From: UBA1413 sp964567485
Lineage (GTDB): Bacteria; Bacteroidota; Bacteroidia; Bacteroidales; Prolixibacteraceae
Direction of reading: 5' to 3'
DNA length: 31,212 nt
NCBI GenBank assembly: GCA_964567485.1
Contig: CAZMMX010000038.1
Location: 1 to 31,212, forward strand
Positions 17,301 to 24,939 of the stretch are shown here, piece after piece. Made by a program: the position numbers and the translations under genes. Below the pieces are notes generated by a model, which was given only the letters and a program-made list of their open reading frames with translations, ran no database searches and was not told the origin of the DNA. Position 1 is the stretch's first letter, and the number at the start of each line of letters is the position of its first letter.

Positions 17301-19349
17301 GATTATATTGCGGGAAGCTTTGTTTCGTGCGGTCTGCATCATTTTGACCCCGTACCCGCTACTGGATGCGGTCAGACTCTTTTTCTGGGATGATGGGGCT
17401 GGCTGGACGAATTTGCCAAAGGGTGCAGGCTCAGCCAGGGTGATCTGGGGCAGTTTGATCCATGCTCTGGGGTGGACCCTGAGTTTGAACTTCGACCAGT
17501 CGAGCAGACTGGGAAGGGTAAGTTCAAAGCCCGGGTGGCCGGCTTCCAGTTCATACACCAGCCGGCTGCGATGTGCTCTGATATGTTTGGCAGGAAGAGT
17601 GATGGCTTCGTTTCCTCCCGACTCGTCCATGGGAGTGGTTTCGAAGAAGGATTGCTCCAGGGTGTGCTGGGTGGGGAATTTGACGACAATGATCCCCTGT
17701 TCTTTAGGATTCGACAGTTCCAGGAAGGGGGCCTGACCCCGGTTGGAAAAGGAAAAATTGTGGAATTCAAAGTCGAGCCATATCAGGTCCTCGGGTCTCA
17801 TGATGCGAATAGTGAGGGCTTTGTTGGGCCGGAACCTCACTTTTTCGAAGTCGACCTCCACTTTAGGTTCGGTGCGGGCAGGACGGCGGACAGTATCTTG
17901 TTGAGGGGTGACGCGGCTTTTTGAGGGCAGGGTGATCCGGTTCTTACGCACAGGATCCTGGGGTTCCTGGTCACGGGAGGGCTCTGGTGGGGTCTGGTTC
18001 GACGGAGCCTGACCCGGACGGGTCACTCCCGGCTGGGTTTGACCTTGCGGAGAGTGAGCTGGCGGTGTTTGGCCCGGTTGGCTCTTTGCCGGGGGAGTCT
18101 TTCCCTGAGGCAGGGTGATTTTCCGGTTAATGGGTACTGTGGTCTTGCGCACCGGGTCCTGGTCTTCGAAGAAGATTTTCGGGGTATCACTGAAGAGTGT
18201 CGGCCGGGTCATGATCCCCTCCAGGGAGGGCGTGAAGGCTTTCAACCGGGGTTCAAAGAGAATTTCTTCAATTTCTGATCCGTATCCGAAGGCTTCAAAG
18301 TCGGGAAGGTCGCGGTGGGGGATGAGACGGAACGAGCCGGCGCCGTTGGTGATCCACTGGCTTTTTCCCGCCAGGGTTGCGGAGGCGTAAAAGGCGGGTG
18401 TTCCCTCTCCTTCGGGGTGGGCGACAAACAGGAGGTTCTCCAGGGCGATGGTCTCCCCGGCAAATCCGGTGTAGGTGACCAGTGATCCGGAGGGGTTCCC
18501 CCAGATAAACCTGACAGGGCGCTGCCGGCTGGTGTGGCCTGAGAAAATGTAAAGGTCGGCCCGGGAAGATTTAAGGGTCAGGGGTGTTTTTCCCCCGTAA
18601 TGAAGTGTCCCCATCAACTGGTTCCAGTGGGGGAATCCCTGAAGGGTCACGCGGGTTCCGGCAGGTTTTACGCGGTAGAGAAAAGGCAGCGTGTTGCCGT
18701 TGAAAGGTTCAAGGATTACCGCGTCGGCAGGAAATCCGTGTTGGTCGTAATGCAGGATAATCTGTGCATTGCCTGAGAGGGTCATCTGCCACCGGCTATT
18801 CAGTTCCCTGGTGAAAAGACCCCGGAGTTCCAGGGATATCCCCTCCTCTGCGGGAACCAGGGATTGATGCAGGTCACAGCGGTCCCTGAGGGATTCTTTG
18901 TTATCCAGGAAGTCGAGGAAACCGACTGAGGAGGTTTCTCCATCGGGACCCATTTGGGTTTCGATAAGCCACTCACCTGCGGATTTGTAAATGTGGCCTT
19001 GCATGTCAAAGGCTATTCTGGTGCCGGGCCAGACAGCCCCTGAAAGTTTGAAAAGCCATTCGTTGTTGGTGTGGTGGAAGCCAAGGGTGGCCCCTTCTTC
19101 GAAAAGGGAGGTGGACACTTCCCAGGCGATAAGGCCATGCCGGTATACCCGCATGAAATTCTCTCCCGTATCGATGGTAAAGGGCTGGTCTACCAGCGAT
19201 TTCAGGATTCCGACCGATGGGTTGACAGCGATAGCCCCAAGACCGAGGGTTTTGACGAATTGGCGTCTGCCGGGGAGCTGGGAATTCCCTTTATTCCTGC
19301 CGGAAAGAAGCTGCCGGGCCCCCTGCAGGTTGAAATGGCGGATTTTCAT
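14343..19349 (-). CDS. Giant uncharacterised protein with a twin-arginine signal, first of a pair
   Basis: This 1668-residue protein has a Tat-type signal: Arg28-Arg29 in GRRQFVKTLGLGAIA after a 27-residue basic n-region. It is therefore predicted to be exported folded. After a beta-rich domain (about 60-400) comes a Pro/Gln/Ser-rich linker at about 410-490, flanked by repeats of DPVRK. A second beta-rich region follows (PEDLIWLDFEFHNFSFSNRG from about 520; ELWHTTLGVRTK near 780; RALWAFD near 808). A coiled coil lies at about 1240-1300 (AARQEIEKLKNEILQLQNQ). From about 1330 to the end is a Gly- and hydrophobic-rich beta region with FGGGGYF, GAAVSINLGVASGGVSVMGG and a final DWQEYCLAFAS. I recall similar strings from unnamed large proteins elsewhere (perhaps the DUF6603-like group) but cannot confirm it. 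No lipobox or T9SS tail is visible. The 133-base gap to cysN shows no clear promoter or terminator. Confidence 0.85.
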   Translation of the reverse strand: MKIRHFNLQGARQLLSGRNKGNSQLPGRRQFVKTLGLGAIAVNPSVGILKSLVDQPFTIDTGENFMRVYRHGLIAWEVSTSLFEEGATLGFHHTNNEWLFKLSGAVWPGTRIAFDMQGHIYKSAGEWLIETQMGPDGETSSVGFLDFLDNKESLRDRCDLHQSLVPAEEGISLELRGLFTRELNSRWQMTLSGNAQIILHYDQHGFPADAVILEPFNGNTLPFLYRVKPAGTRVTLQGFPHWNQLMGTLHYGGKTPLTLKSSRADLYIFSGHTSRQRPVRFIWGNPSGSLVTYTGFAGETIALENLLFVAHPEGEGTPAFYASATLAGKSQWITNGAGSFRLIPHRDLPDFEAFGYGSEIEEILFEPRLKAFTPSLEGIMTRPTLFSDTPKIFFEDQDPVRKTTVPINRKITLPQGKTPPAKSQPGQTPPAHSPQGQTQPGVTRPGQAPSNQTPPEPSRDQEPQDPVRKNRITLPSKSRVTPQQDTVRRPARTEPKVEVDFEKVRFRPNKALTIRIMRPEDLIWLDFEFHNFSFSNRGQAPFLELSNPKEQGIIVVKFPTQHTLEQSFFETTPMDESGGNEAITLPAKHIRAHRSRLVYELEAGHPGFELTLPSLLDWSKFKLRVHPRAWIKLPQITLAEPAPFGKFVQPAPSSQKKSLTASSSGYGVKMMQTARNKASRNIIYEEQTLRDILPADKNLSLAPTFDISKLKTDMGVGPVPELSTAIEAPALMYISPNQVNDFTHRIDIKFENVKEARATDQVVSTQLRVLDPLFTQVGEVTELWHTTLGVRTKESVISPVLLPRLKTIRALWAFDAKKDVKGCAEIDQPFQASLDASDRHKLVHTTSNYSIQGFTPIPVPVKKLMLTPLGAYLDWHAFFDVPTPADTYLNVIEWEHLATLGRDHYVKIVREGYLFPFGHRAALVKVTERKFNTEKKAAVNRTRMYIVVLQKEMLYERNDVKGHFIPFPFQAVRVENDSTPNIDKPENIPLSTPGRPQRMKLPTECPQKPGRSSTYNFYIRVGQKGFPFDLTVTDKEGNEHRIRMALAFVENVVGRTTASSQAMVNDYKEKSEYNEVPFSGQDVAYAECLVDGDTAFETETLQFGAMVYPATGEADLKFHPVMQKSAVFIKQVDELTGIHKPATIRLVDDNNEGYVFAGVEGATVDFTGGSDKSGGFAAPNMGITGLSKIQGPIGGKIEDMMDLNFNPDEFFKAMESLPVAKIFGVIEIFTLLLDKPDLKSSMAPMISQVKAARQEIEKLKNEILQLQNQAKEGGSNLESQIQQKKTAIKAQADKMIQALNSQVPKVPNLKTWFTPEAFYAEYRWIPDFLGEKVDLFGGLLGIRIKKPKEALQITTTFKKPFDGTIPSTLNTNARFTDFGVTVASSLAVNFSYMNFGSGSGSKSDIKVEMDAARPIEFIGPLSFVNTLQNCIPKTGFSEDGPYINLSLAGIKAGFDLSIPDVAVGIFMMSNITLGAYVNLPFNGDEMTIGFFFCKRENPFVLTVSCFGGGGYFMLVTTLKGLKSVEAAFEFGAAVSINLGVASGGVSVMGGFYFKFEVVSPTEEKICLTGYLRINGNLSVLGIITVSLEFYLALEAVIVDKTNSAGEKVKKVEKMEGVAILKVKIEVLFFKKTVSVTARRQFAGADADPTFGDMIELPDWQEYCLAFAS

Positions 19350-19482
19350 TGGTCACAGCTTTGATTTGCTGTTAACAATTTACGTCTTTTCCCGGAATAT
19401 TGGACAGGGATCTCCCGGTTTTTAACGTGGGCATCCTGGAATTCTAAGGAAACGATGCCAGGGACAAGGGTAAATTTTCTGG

Positions 19483-20769
19483 TCAGTTGATCATCCCGGC
19501 AGCAACGGTCTCGTTGGTGCCTTCTTCAATGAGGATAACGCTTCCGGTAATGCGGCATTTCCGGTAGGGATCAAAGAAAACAGGTTTGGCTGTTACTACG
19601 GTAATGTTGGCTATGTCGTTCATGCAGATATCCTCGAATTCCGTCATTTTCTGACAGGAATTAATATCGGTTTTGTGGTTGACGGCCTGAATGACACAGC
19701 GGACTTCGTTGGTGGTGTGTTTTAGGAGATACCGTTTTCCTAACTTAAGGGGTTTATCGTTGAACCAGCATATATCCATGGAGAAGGAATTGCTGATCTG
19801 GGGTAGGTCATTGATTCCGACGATCATATCTCCCCTGCTGATGTCGATATTATCTGCCAGGGTAATGGTTACCGATTGACCGGGATAAACGGCATCCAGT
19901 TCGTTCTGGTAGAAATCTATGGATTGAATAGTGGAGGACAATCCCGTTGGCAATACGATTACCTTGTCTCCGGGGCGGAAGGTTCCGGCAGCCATTCGGC
20001 CGGCATAGCCGCGGTAGTCATGGAAACTCTCTTTTTGAGGTCGGATAATATATTGTATAGGAAAACGGGCGTCACTCAGGTTGTAATCCTTTGAGATTTC
20101 AATGTTTTCCAGGAGGTTAAGCAGGGATACTCCGGTGTACCAGGGCATGTTGCTTCCTTTATTCACCACGTTATCTCCGTTTTTTGCCGAAATGGGAAGG
20201 AACCAGGGATCTTTCAGGCTAAGTGTCTCAGCCAGGGTCTTCAGTTCAGTATAAATTTCAAGGTATCGTTTTTCCTGGTAGCTAACGAGGTCCATTTTAT
20301 TGATACAAAAGACAATGTGGGGGATGTTGAGCAGTGAGGCGATATAGGTGTGCCGCAGTGTTTGTTCCAGAACGCCATGGCGGGCGTCGACCAGGATAAT
20401 GGCGAGGTTGGCGGTGGAGGCTCCGGTGACCATATTGCGGGTGTATTGAATATGTCCCGGGGTGTCGGCAATGATAAATTTTCGTTTGGGGGTGGCGAAA
20501 TAGCGGTAGGCGACATCGATGGTGATGCCTTGTTCACGTTCTGCCCGCAATCCGTCGGTGAGTAAGGCCAGGTTAATCCCCTCACCATAACGCTTGCTGG
20601 TTTCAGTGATGGCGGAAAGCTGATCTTCGAAGATCGATTTGCTGTCGTATAGAAGCCTGCCGATCAGGGTGCTTTTTCCGTCATCGACACTGCCGGCGGT
20701 AGTGAACCGCAGGAGGCTCATATCAAGGTAAGCATTATGCTGTTGAGGAGCCATAGTTGAACTAGCCAT
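19483..20769 (-). CDS. cysN: Sulfate adenylyltransferase subunit 1 (GTPase)
   Basis: This 428-residue regulatory GTPase subunit of ATP sulfurylase drives APS formation by CysD through GTP hydrolysis. G-motifs are intact: G26-SVDDGK-S33 (P-loop), REQGITIDVAYRYF (switch I region, about 78-91), DTPGH at 102-106, and NKMD at 157-160. EF-Tu-like beta-barrel domains follow from about residue 235. The length fits CysN alone; there is no fused APS kinase (CysC) domain, and no separate cysC lies in the window. It starts 25 bases after the cysD stop, in the same operon. Confidence 0.96.
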   Translation of the reverse strand: MASSTMAPQQHNAYLDMSLLRFTTAGSVDDGKSTLIGRLLYDSKSIFEDQLSAITETSKRYGEGINLALLTDGLRAEREQGITIDVAYRYFATPKRKFIIADTPGHIQYTRNMVTGASTANLAIILVDARHGVLEQTLRHTYIASLLNIPHIVFCINKMDLVSYQEKRYLEIYTELKTLAETLSLKDPWFLPISAKNGDNVVNKGSNMPWYTGVSLLNLLENIEISKDYNLSDARFPIQYIIRPQKESFHDYRGYAGRMAAGTFRPGDKVIVLPTGLSSTIQSIDFYQNELDAVYPGQSVTITLADNIDISRGDMIVGINDLPQISNSFSMDICWFNDKPLKLGKRYLLKHTTNEVRCVIQAVNHKTDINSCQKMTEFEDICMNDIANITVVTAKPVFFDPYRKCRITGSVILIEEGTNETVAAGMIN

Positions 20770-20794
20770 TTTAAGGTGTTAATGAGAGGTTTTC

Positions 20795-21703
20795 TTAAAA
20801 GTATCCTTCTACTTTCCGGTCTTCCATTGCGGCTTCCGACCTTTTATCGTCGGCACGGCCACCTCTTTCCGTGATGCGGGAGGCGGCCACCTCTGTGACG
20901 ATTTCTTCCAGGTTATTGGCGGTGGAGAGGGTAAGTCCGGTGCAGGTGATATCTCCGATGGTTCGGCAGCGAACATCCAGTTCTAAAACCTCCTCGGTTT
21001 CTTTTCTGGTCATGCATGATTCAGCGGCCAGCCACACACCATCACGGTTAAAAACGCGACGGCGGTGGGTAAAGTAGAGGGATGGCATTTCGATGTTCTC
21101 CATCAGGATATACTGCCAAACGTCCATTTCCGTCCAGTTGCTGATGGGAAATACCCGGAAATGCTCGCCCATATTTTTGTGTCCGTTGAACAGATGCCAT
21201 AGTTCAGGGCGCTGATTACGGGGATTCCACTGTCCAAAGATGTCGCGGTGTGAGAAGAAGCGTTCTTTGGCGCGGGCTTTCTCCTCGTCACGGCGGCCTC
21301 CCCCGATGGCCGCGTCGGCCTTTAAGGTCTCAATCATCTCAAGCAGGGTGACCGTTTGCAATTTGTTGCGGCTAGCCCCAATGCCCTTCTCTTCAACCAC
21401 TTTTTGCTGGTCGATGGCATCCTGTACGTATCCGACTTTCAGGTCGGCGCCAATTCTTGCAACGAGGTGGTCGCGGTATTCCAATGTTTCCGGAAAATTG
21501 TGGCCGGTGTCGATGTGCAATAGGGAAAAGGGGATTTTGGCAGGATAAAAGGCTTTTACCGCGAGATGCACCAGAACGATAGAATCTTTTCCCCCGGAGA
21601 AAAGCAACACCGCGCGTTCAAATTGTGCCGCCACTTCTCGCATAACGTAAATGGCTTCACTCTCTAATTCGCGCAAATGGTTTCTGTTGATTTGCCTTAA
21701 CAT
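20795..21703 (-). CDS. cysD: Sulfate adenylyltransferase subunit 2
   Basis: This 302-residue catalytic subunit of ATP sulfurylase (adenosine nucleotide alpha-hydrolase fold) makes APS from ATP and sulfate. The PP-loop SGGKDS is at residues 36-41, followed by HIDTGHNFPETLEYRD. The family block GGRRDEEKARAKER and the later PISNWTEMDVWQYI are present, and the C-terminus (RKVEGYF) is the usual ending. It lies 44 bases after cysH and 25 bases before cysN. Confidence 0.96.
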   Translation of the reverse strand: MLRQINRNHLRELESEAIYVMREVAAQFERAVLLFSGGKDSIVLVHLAVKAFYPAKIPFSLLHIDTGHNFPETLEYRDHLVARIGADLKVGYVQDAIDQQKVVEEKGIGASRNKLQTVTLLEMIETLKADAAIGGGRRDEEKARAKERFFSHRDIFGQWNPRNQRPELWHLFNGHKNMGEHFRVFPISNWTEMDVWQYILMENIEMPSLYFTHRRRVFNRDGVWLAAESCMTRKETEEVLELDVRCRTIGDITCTGLTLSTANNLEEIVTEVAASRITERGGRADDKRSEAAMEDRKVEGYF

Positions 21704-21747
21704 ATGACGATCCTCTCAGGTTTTTAATTCAGCCGTCAAAAATAGTA

Positions 21748-22452
21748 TTAATGATTGTGTAATCCACACTCTTTTCGGGAGTTATTCTCCCACCACCACC
21801 GCCCAGCTCTGAAATCCTCCCCCGGCTGAATAGCCCGGGTGCAGGGTTCACACCCGATGCTTACAAATCCTTTGTCGTGCAATACATTATAGGGGATGTT
21901 GTGTGTTTCCACATAGGCCTTGACTTGTTCGAATGTCCAGTTAACCAGGGGGTTGCATTTAATGATCTGGCGCTGTTCGTCCACTTCAAAAATTCCCAGA
22001 TCCTGACGGTTTGACGATTGTGCGGCGCGGATTCCCGTAATCCAGCAGGCCATGCCATCCAGCGCCCGATTTAAGGGCTTAACTTTTCGGAGGTGGCAAC
22101 ACTCCTTGCGGTTCTCCACACTTTCAAAAAAGCTGTAGGGCCCTTTTTCGGTGACCATCTTTTCTATATCCCCGAAGTCAGGAAAATAAACCCTGATCCT
22201 CTTATGGTAACGGTCGCAAGTCTGGCTAAAAACCTTGTAGCTCTCCTTATAGAGTCTGCCGGTATCGAGCGTGGCCACCTCAATGGGAAGGTCATTTGAG
22301 AAAATCATGTGGGTGATTACCTGGTCCTCCAGACCGAAACTGGTAGTGAAGAGGATTTTTCCTGAAAAACGGTGCGATAACAATGCCAATAACTGTGGAA
22401 TCTCATTTTCTCCGGACAACTCTCTCAGTTCGTCAACGGTTTTCTGCAACAT
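21748..22452 (-). CDS. cysH: Adenylylsulfate (APS) reductase, iron-sulfur type
   Basis: This 234-residue PAPS/APS reductase family enzyme reduces activated sulfate to sulfite with thioredoxin. The N-terminal part carries FTTSFGLEDQVITHMI (about 35-50) and DTGRLY. Four cysteines form the [4Fe-4S] signature of the APS-specific branch: Cys118-Cys119 in KECCHLRKVKPL and Cys201/Cys204 in GCEPCTRAI. The catalytic Cys229 lies in the C-terminal KECGLH. The CC...CxxC set and the lack of an APS kinase gene nearby agree that the pathway goes directly from APS. The ATG at 22452 lies inside the end of the upstream DUF2061 gene (20-base overlap), suggesting translational coupling. Confidence 0.95.
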   Translation of the reverse strand: MLQKTVDELRELSGENEIPQLLALLSHRFSGKILFTTSFGLEDQVITHMIFSNDLPIEVATLDTGRLYKESYKVFSQTCDRYHKRIRVYFPDFGDIEKMVTEKGPYSFFESVENRKECCHLRKVKPLNRALDGMACWITGIRAAQSSNRQDLGIFEVDEQRQIIKCNPLVNWTFEQVKAYVETHNIPYNVLHDKGFVSIGCEPCTRAIQPGEDFRAGRWWWENNSRKECGLHNH

Positions 22453-22783
22453 ACCTGGATGGGTTTAAGGAACGGCTGGTAAAAACAGCCCTTAATGAAT
22501 GGAATAACTTTCTGGTGGTTCGCCCCACACGGGCTGTGACTCTTTCCCAGGGGAGATGCGACCAGGCTCTTTCGTGCAGATAATAAAGCAGCATTTTGGA
22601 AAAAAGTTCTATCGATCCGATGGAAAAAGCTACATAAATTTTGCCGGTCAGGAGATAAGAGATAATGATGGTATCGGTAGTCCCCACAATCCTCCATGTA
22701 ATCGATTTTATGATGCTTTTTAAAGGCCTGTCGACTTTTTCTTTTCCGGTATCACCCCTTATTATTTTCTCTGGTATAAACAT
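22433..22783 (-). CDS. DUF2061 small membrane protein, first gene of the sulfate assimilation cluster
   Basis: This 116-residue protein has the DUF2061 core KSIIKSITWRIVGTTDTIIISYLLTG at about 22-48, a first hydrophobic segment, and a second conserved half IYVAFSIGSIELFSKMLLYYLHERAW (about 49-74). Two short membrane segments are likely. DUF2061 proteins often lie beside, or are fused to, sulfate assimilation proteins; their role is not established, with a part in sulfate uptake or membrane association being a guess. The C-terminal 40 residues are basic and poorly conserved-looking. The gene overlaps cysH by 20 bases in another frame. Confidence 0.85.
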   Translation of the reverse strand: MFIPEKIIRGDTGKEKVDRPLKSIIKSITWRIVGTTDTIIISYLLTGKIYVAFSIGSIELFSKMLLYYLHERAWSHLPWERVTARVGRTTRKLFHSLRAVFTSRSLNPSRYVAENR

Positions 22784-22921
22784 ATGTACAATACTTTAGT
22801 GAAATTCAAGATACTTTTTCACAGATTAAAGATGGGATGATTATGGTTGCTGCACAATGGGTATTTAAAAGTAATTTGTGATACGTATTTATAGGTATCG
22901 GTTTTTCAGGGGACGACACCC

Positions 22922-24832
22922 TCAATTTTCAAAATTGTCGAGGAAGAAACGCTCTTTTGCTGTCTTTAGGGATTGGTTTTTCTTGTTTATATTGTAGGTA
23001 AGACTCAGGGTAAAGCATTCGGAGTTTATTTTCCGGCGGTTCGACTGGCGGTACCCCATCCCCTTGTCCTCAGTGGCATAGAGGTCCAGGCCATACAAAT
23101 AAGAATCAAAAACATCCGATATTTTAAACACGAGTTGCCCTTGGCCTTTCATTACATTTTTACTGATGGTCACATCCACATAATACCGGCTAAGATACGT
23201 CCCCATTACCGATGGTAATTTTGACTGGTAATAACCGGCTAGCTGGCCTTCAAATTCTAAAGGGAAACGAAAAAGGGTAGTGAAGTTTCCTTGCCAGGCC
23301 CATCGGGACCTAACGATGGTGGAGTTTGCGCTCTTTTCATAGAGTGATGTTTTGAAAAAGAGAGTGGAAAAGCTGATCTTCCACCATGTGAAAGGCATCA
23401 GCATGCCATTCAGGTCGCAACCGGTTAATGAGGCTTTATGAAGATTGACATAAGTCATCATCAGGACGCTGTCGTTCAGCTCCCTTTTTATCTGCGATAT
23501 GGCTTCTCCTAATTGTCTGTGGAAAACTGATGCCGTTCCCGACCATTGGGGATGGAAAAAGCGGTAGCCTGTTTCGAACGAGTGGATGAATTCGGGTTTC
23601 AAGGCGGGGTTCCCCTGGTAAATATTCAATTCATCGGCATAATTATCGGGAAAGGGGTTGAGCATATTCATTGCAGGTCGGTTGATCTTTCGGCTGTACA
23701 TGACGAAAAAAGTGTGCTTTTCCTCCATTTCCCGGAAAAGACTGAATGACGGGAAAAGGCTCAGGGTGCTTTTTCTCTCTTTGCTGTTTTGGATGCTCAG
23801 GGTATGTTCGGCCCGTAACCCAAGCCTCCCCTTCCAAGAATTTGTGCTTCCATTCATTTCCAGAAATAAGGCGTTAATATGCTGAATATGAAGGAACATG
23901 TTACTTAATTCTTCATCGGGGGTCCATTCGGGAGAGGCATAGTCGTAACTCTTCGAAGAAAAAAGGTTCCGGAAATCCTGACTATTGTAGCTGAACCCTC
24001 CGTGTAAGAAGATGGTAGAATTCAGGGGGTGGGTGTACTCCACCATTCCCTTAGCTTTGCGGTCAGATATGAAAGACCGTGTATTCTGCAGCCTGGGATA
24101 CAAATCGTAATAATGGCTGTTCTCCATATCCTGGGTTTGTGTGGATCCGGAAAACCCGGTGATGATTTTTATTTTTTGGCCGGGTTTTCCAAAATCCAGC
24201 AGGTAGTTGAAATCCCCGTCATACGCATTATGGTCTGCCCGAATATCAATGGTTTTCTCTGATTCCTGTTCCACCACACCATTCTTCCCCACGGTCCTGT
24301 AGGTGATCGCCCGGTCGCCTATGTTCATGGCTTTTGACCAGGCCGCAGACGCGCTGAAACTGTTGGTTTTATTTATTTTATAGTTCAGTTGGGCATTGAC
24401 AAACCCGTTGTTGTGACGTATGTCCTGTGTGTCATACTGTGAATAATCAGACGCCAGGGGGGTGCCATAATTCTCCCGGAAATGCTCTTTAATCTGATTT
24501 TCCAATTTATGTGTTGCCCCGGAATGAAGGGAAAATTGAACATTACCAAGCTGACGGGAGTAACCCATTAATCCTCCATATAAATTGCAGTCGCCGATAT
24601 TCAGTTCAAGGGTGGTATGATTGTTTTTCTCCTTTTCGCACTTTAAAGTAGGGCTGATGATGTCCATTCCTTCGGTATCTTCTCTTGCTGATGGCGTGCT
24701 TATACTGTCTTTGACAAACCCCTCAAATCCAACTGTGAAGCCTGGAATCTGGGCTTGCACAGGAGAATCCATTAATAAAAGCTGGGAAATAATTAAAAGA
24801 ATAATGTGACCAGGTCGTTTACTAATATCCAT
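22922..24832 (-). CDS. Outer-membrane beta-barrel protein (OMP_b-brl_3 type) without a plug domain
   Basis: This 636-residue protein has a signal peptide at about 1-28 (HIILLIISQLLL, ending VQAQ). Outer-membrane barrel strands begin almost at once. Hallmarks of the TonB-dependent-receptor-like family are MYSRKINRPAMNMLNPFPDN, then YQGNPALKPEFIHSFETGYRFF (about 390-425), and many alternating aromatic strands to the end. Relatives are usually near 800 residues, with an N-terminal carboxypeptidase-like domain and a plug. Both are missing here, and no TonB box is evident. The final strand is followed by a charged tail. The ligand is unknown, and it may not be a TonB-dependent transporter at all. 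A dyad lies just upstream of the start. Confidence 0.85.
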   Translation of the reverse strand: MDISKRPGHIILLIISQLLLMDSPVQAQIPGFTVGFEGFVKDSISTPSAREDTEGMDIISPTLKCEKEKNNHTTLELNIGDCNLYGGLMGYSRQLGNVQFSLHSGATHKLENQIKEHFRENYGTPLASDYSQYDTQDIRHNNGFVNAQLNYKINKTNSFSASAAWSKAMNIGDRAITYRTVGKNGVVEQESEKTIDIRADHNAYDGDFNYLLDFGKPGQKIKIITGFSGSTQTQDMENSHYYDLYPRLQNTRSFISDRKAKGMVEYTHPLNSTIFLHGGFSYNSQDFRNLFSSKSYDYASPEWTPDEELSNMFLHIQHINALFLEMNGSTNSWKGRLGLRAEHTLSIQNSKERKSTLSLFPSFSLFREMEEKHTFFVMYSRKINRPAMNMLNPFPDNYADELNIYQGNPALKPEFIHSFETGYRFFHPQWSGTASVFHRQLGEAISQIKRELNDSVLMMTYVNLHKASLTGCDLNGMLMPFTWWKISFSTLFFKTSLYEKSANSTIVRSRWAWQGNFTTLFRFPLEFEGQLAGYYQSKLPSVMGTYLSRYYVDVTISKNVMKGQGQLVFKISDVFDSYLYGLDLYATEDKGMGYRQSNRRKINSECFTLSLTYNINKKNQSLKTAKERFFLDNFEN

Positions 24833-24838
24833 TTTTTC

Positions 24839-24860
24839 ATAATGTGGATCATCACATTAT
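24839..24860. promoter_or_regulatory. Inverted repeat directly upstream of the outer-membrane barrel gene
   Basis: ATAATGTG and CACATTAT form a perfect 8-bp dyad separated by 6 bases, ending 7 bases before the start codon at 24832. On the coding strand it overlaps a TATAAT-like hexamer. A further ATAATGTG copy lies at 24801-24808 inside the signal-peptide codons. It could be an operator or a leader hairpin. Confidence 0.45.
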
Positions 24861-24870
24861 ATGACACGGA

Positions 24871-24901
24871 AAAAATGAAAAACCTTCGCTCTGGTTGCGA
24901 A
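24871..24901 (-). terminator. Possible weak terminator after the DUF89 gene
   Basis: On the minus strand TTCGC (24901-24897) pairs with GCGAA (24889-24885) around a 7-base loop, followed by GG and a T run. It lies about 40 bases after the DUF89 stop at 24940. The stem is only 5 bp, so efficiency is doubtful. Confidence 0.35.
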
Positions 24902-24939
24902 TATCCTTTTTTGTTACTCCTGCATGTCCATGGAAGGAA

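Noticed and set aside
16461..17393. 310-codon open frame on the plus strand inside the Tat giant gene
   Set aside because: This is an antisense shadow. The translation shows the same His/Gly/Asp-rich bias as other complement frames in this window and no recognisable motif.
22880..22906. GATAC-N10-GTATC repeat followed by GG and five T on the plus strand, terminator-like
   Set aside because: There is no plus-strand gene upstream; the flanking genes run on the minus strand, where no T run follows the stem.
22784..22921. Search for a SAM riboswitch or similar leader upstream of the sulfate cluster
   Set aside because: The 138-base spacer is A/T-rich and shows none of the conserved SAM-I stem sequences, and no terminator/antiterminator pair.
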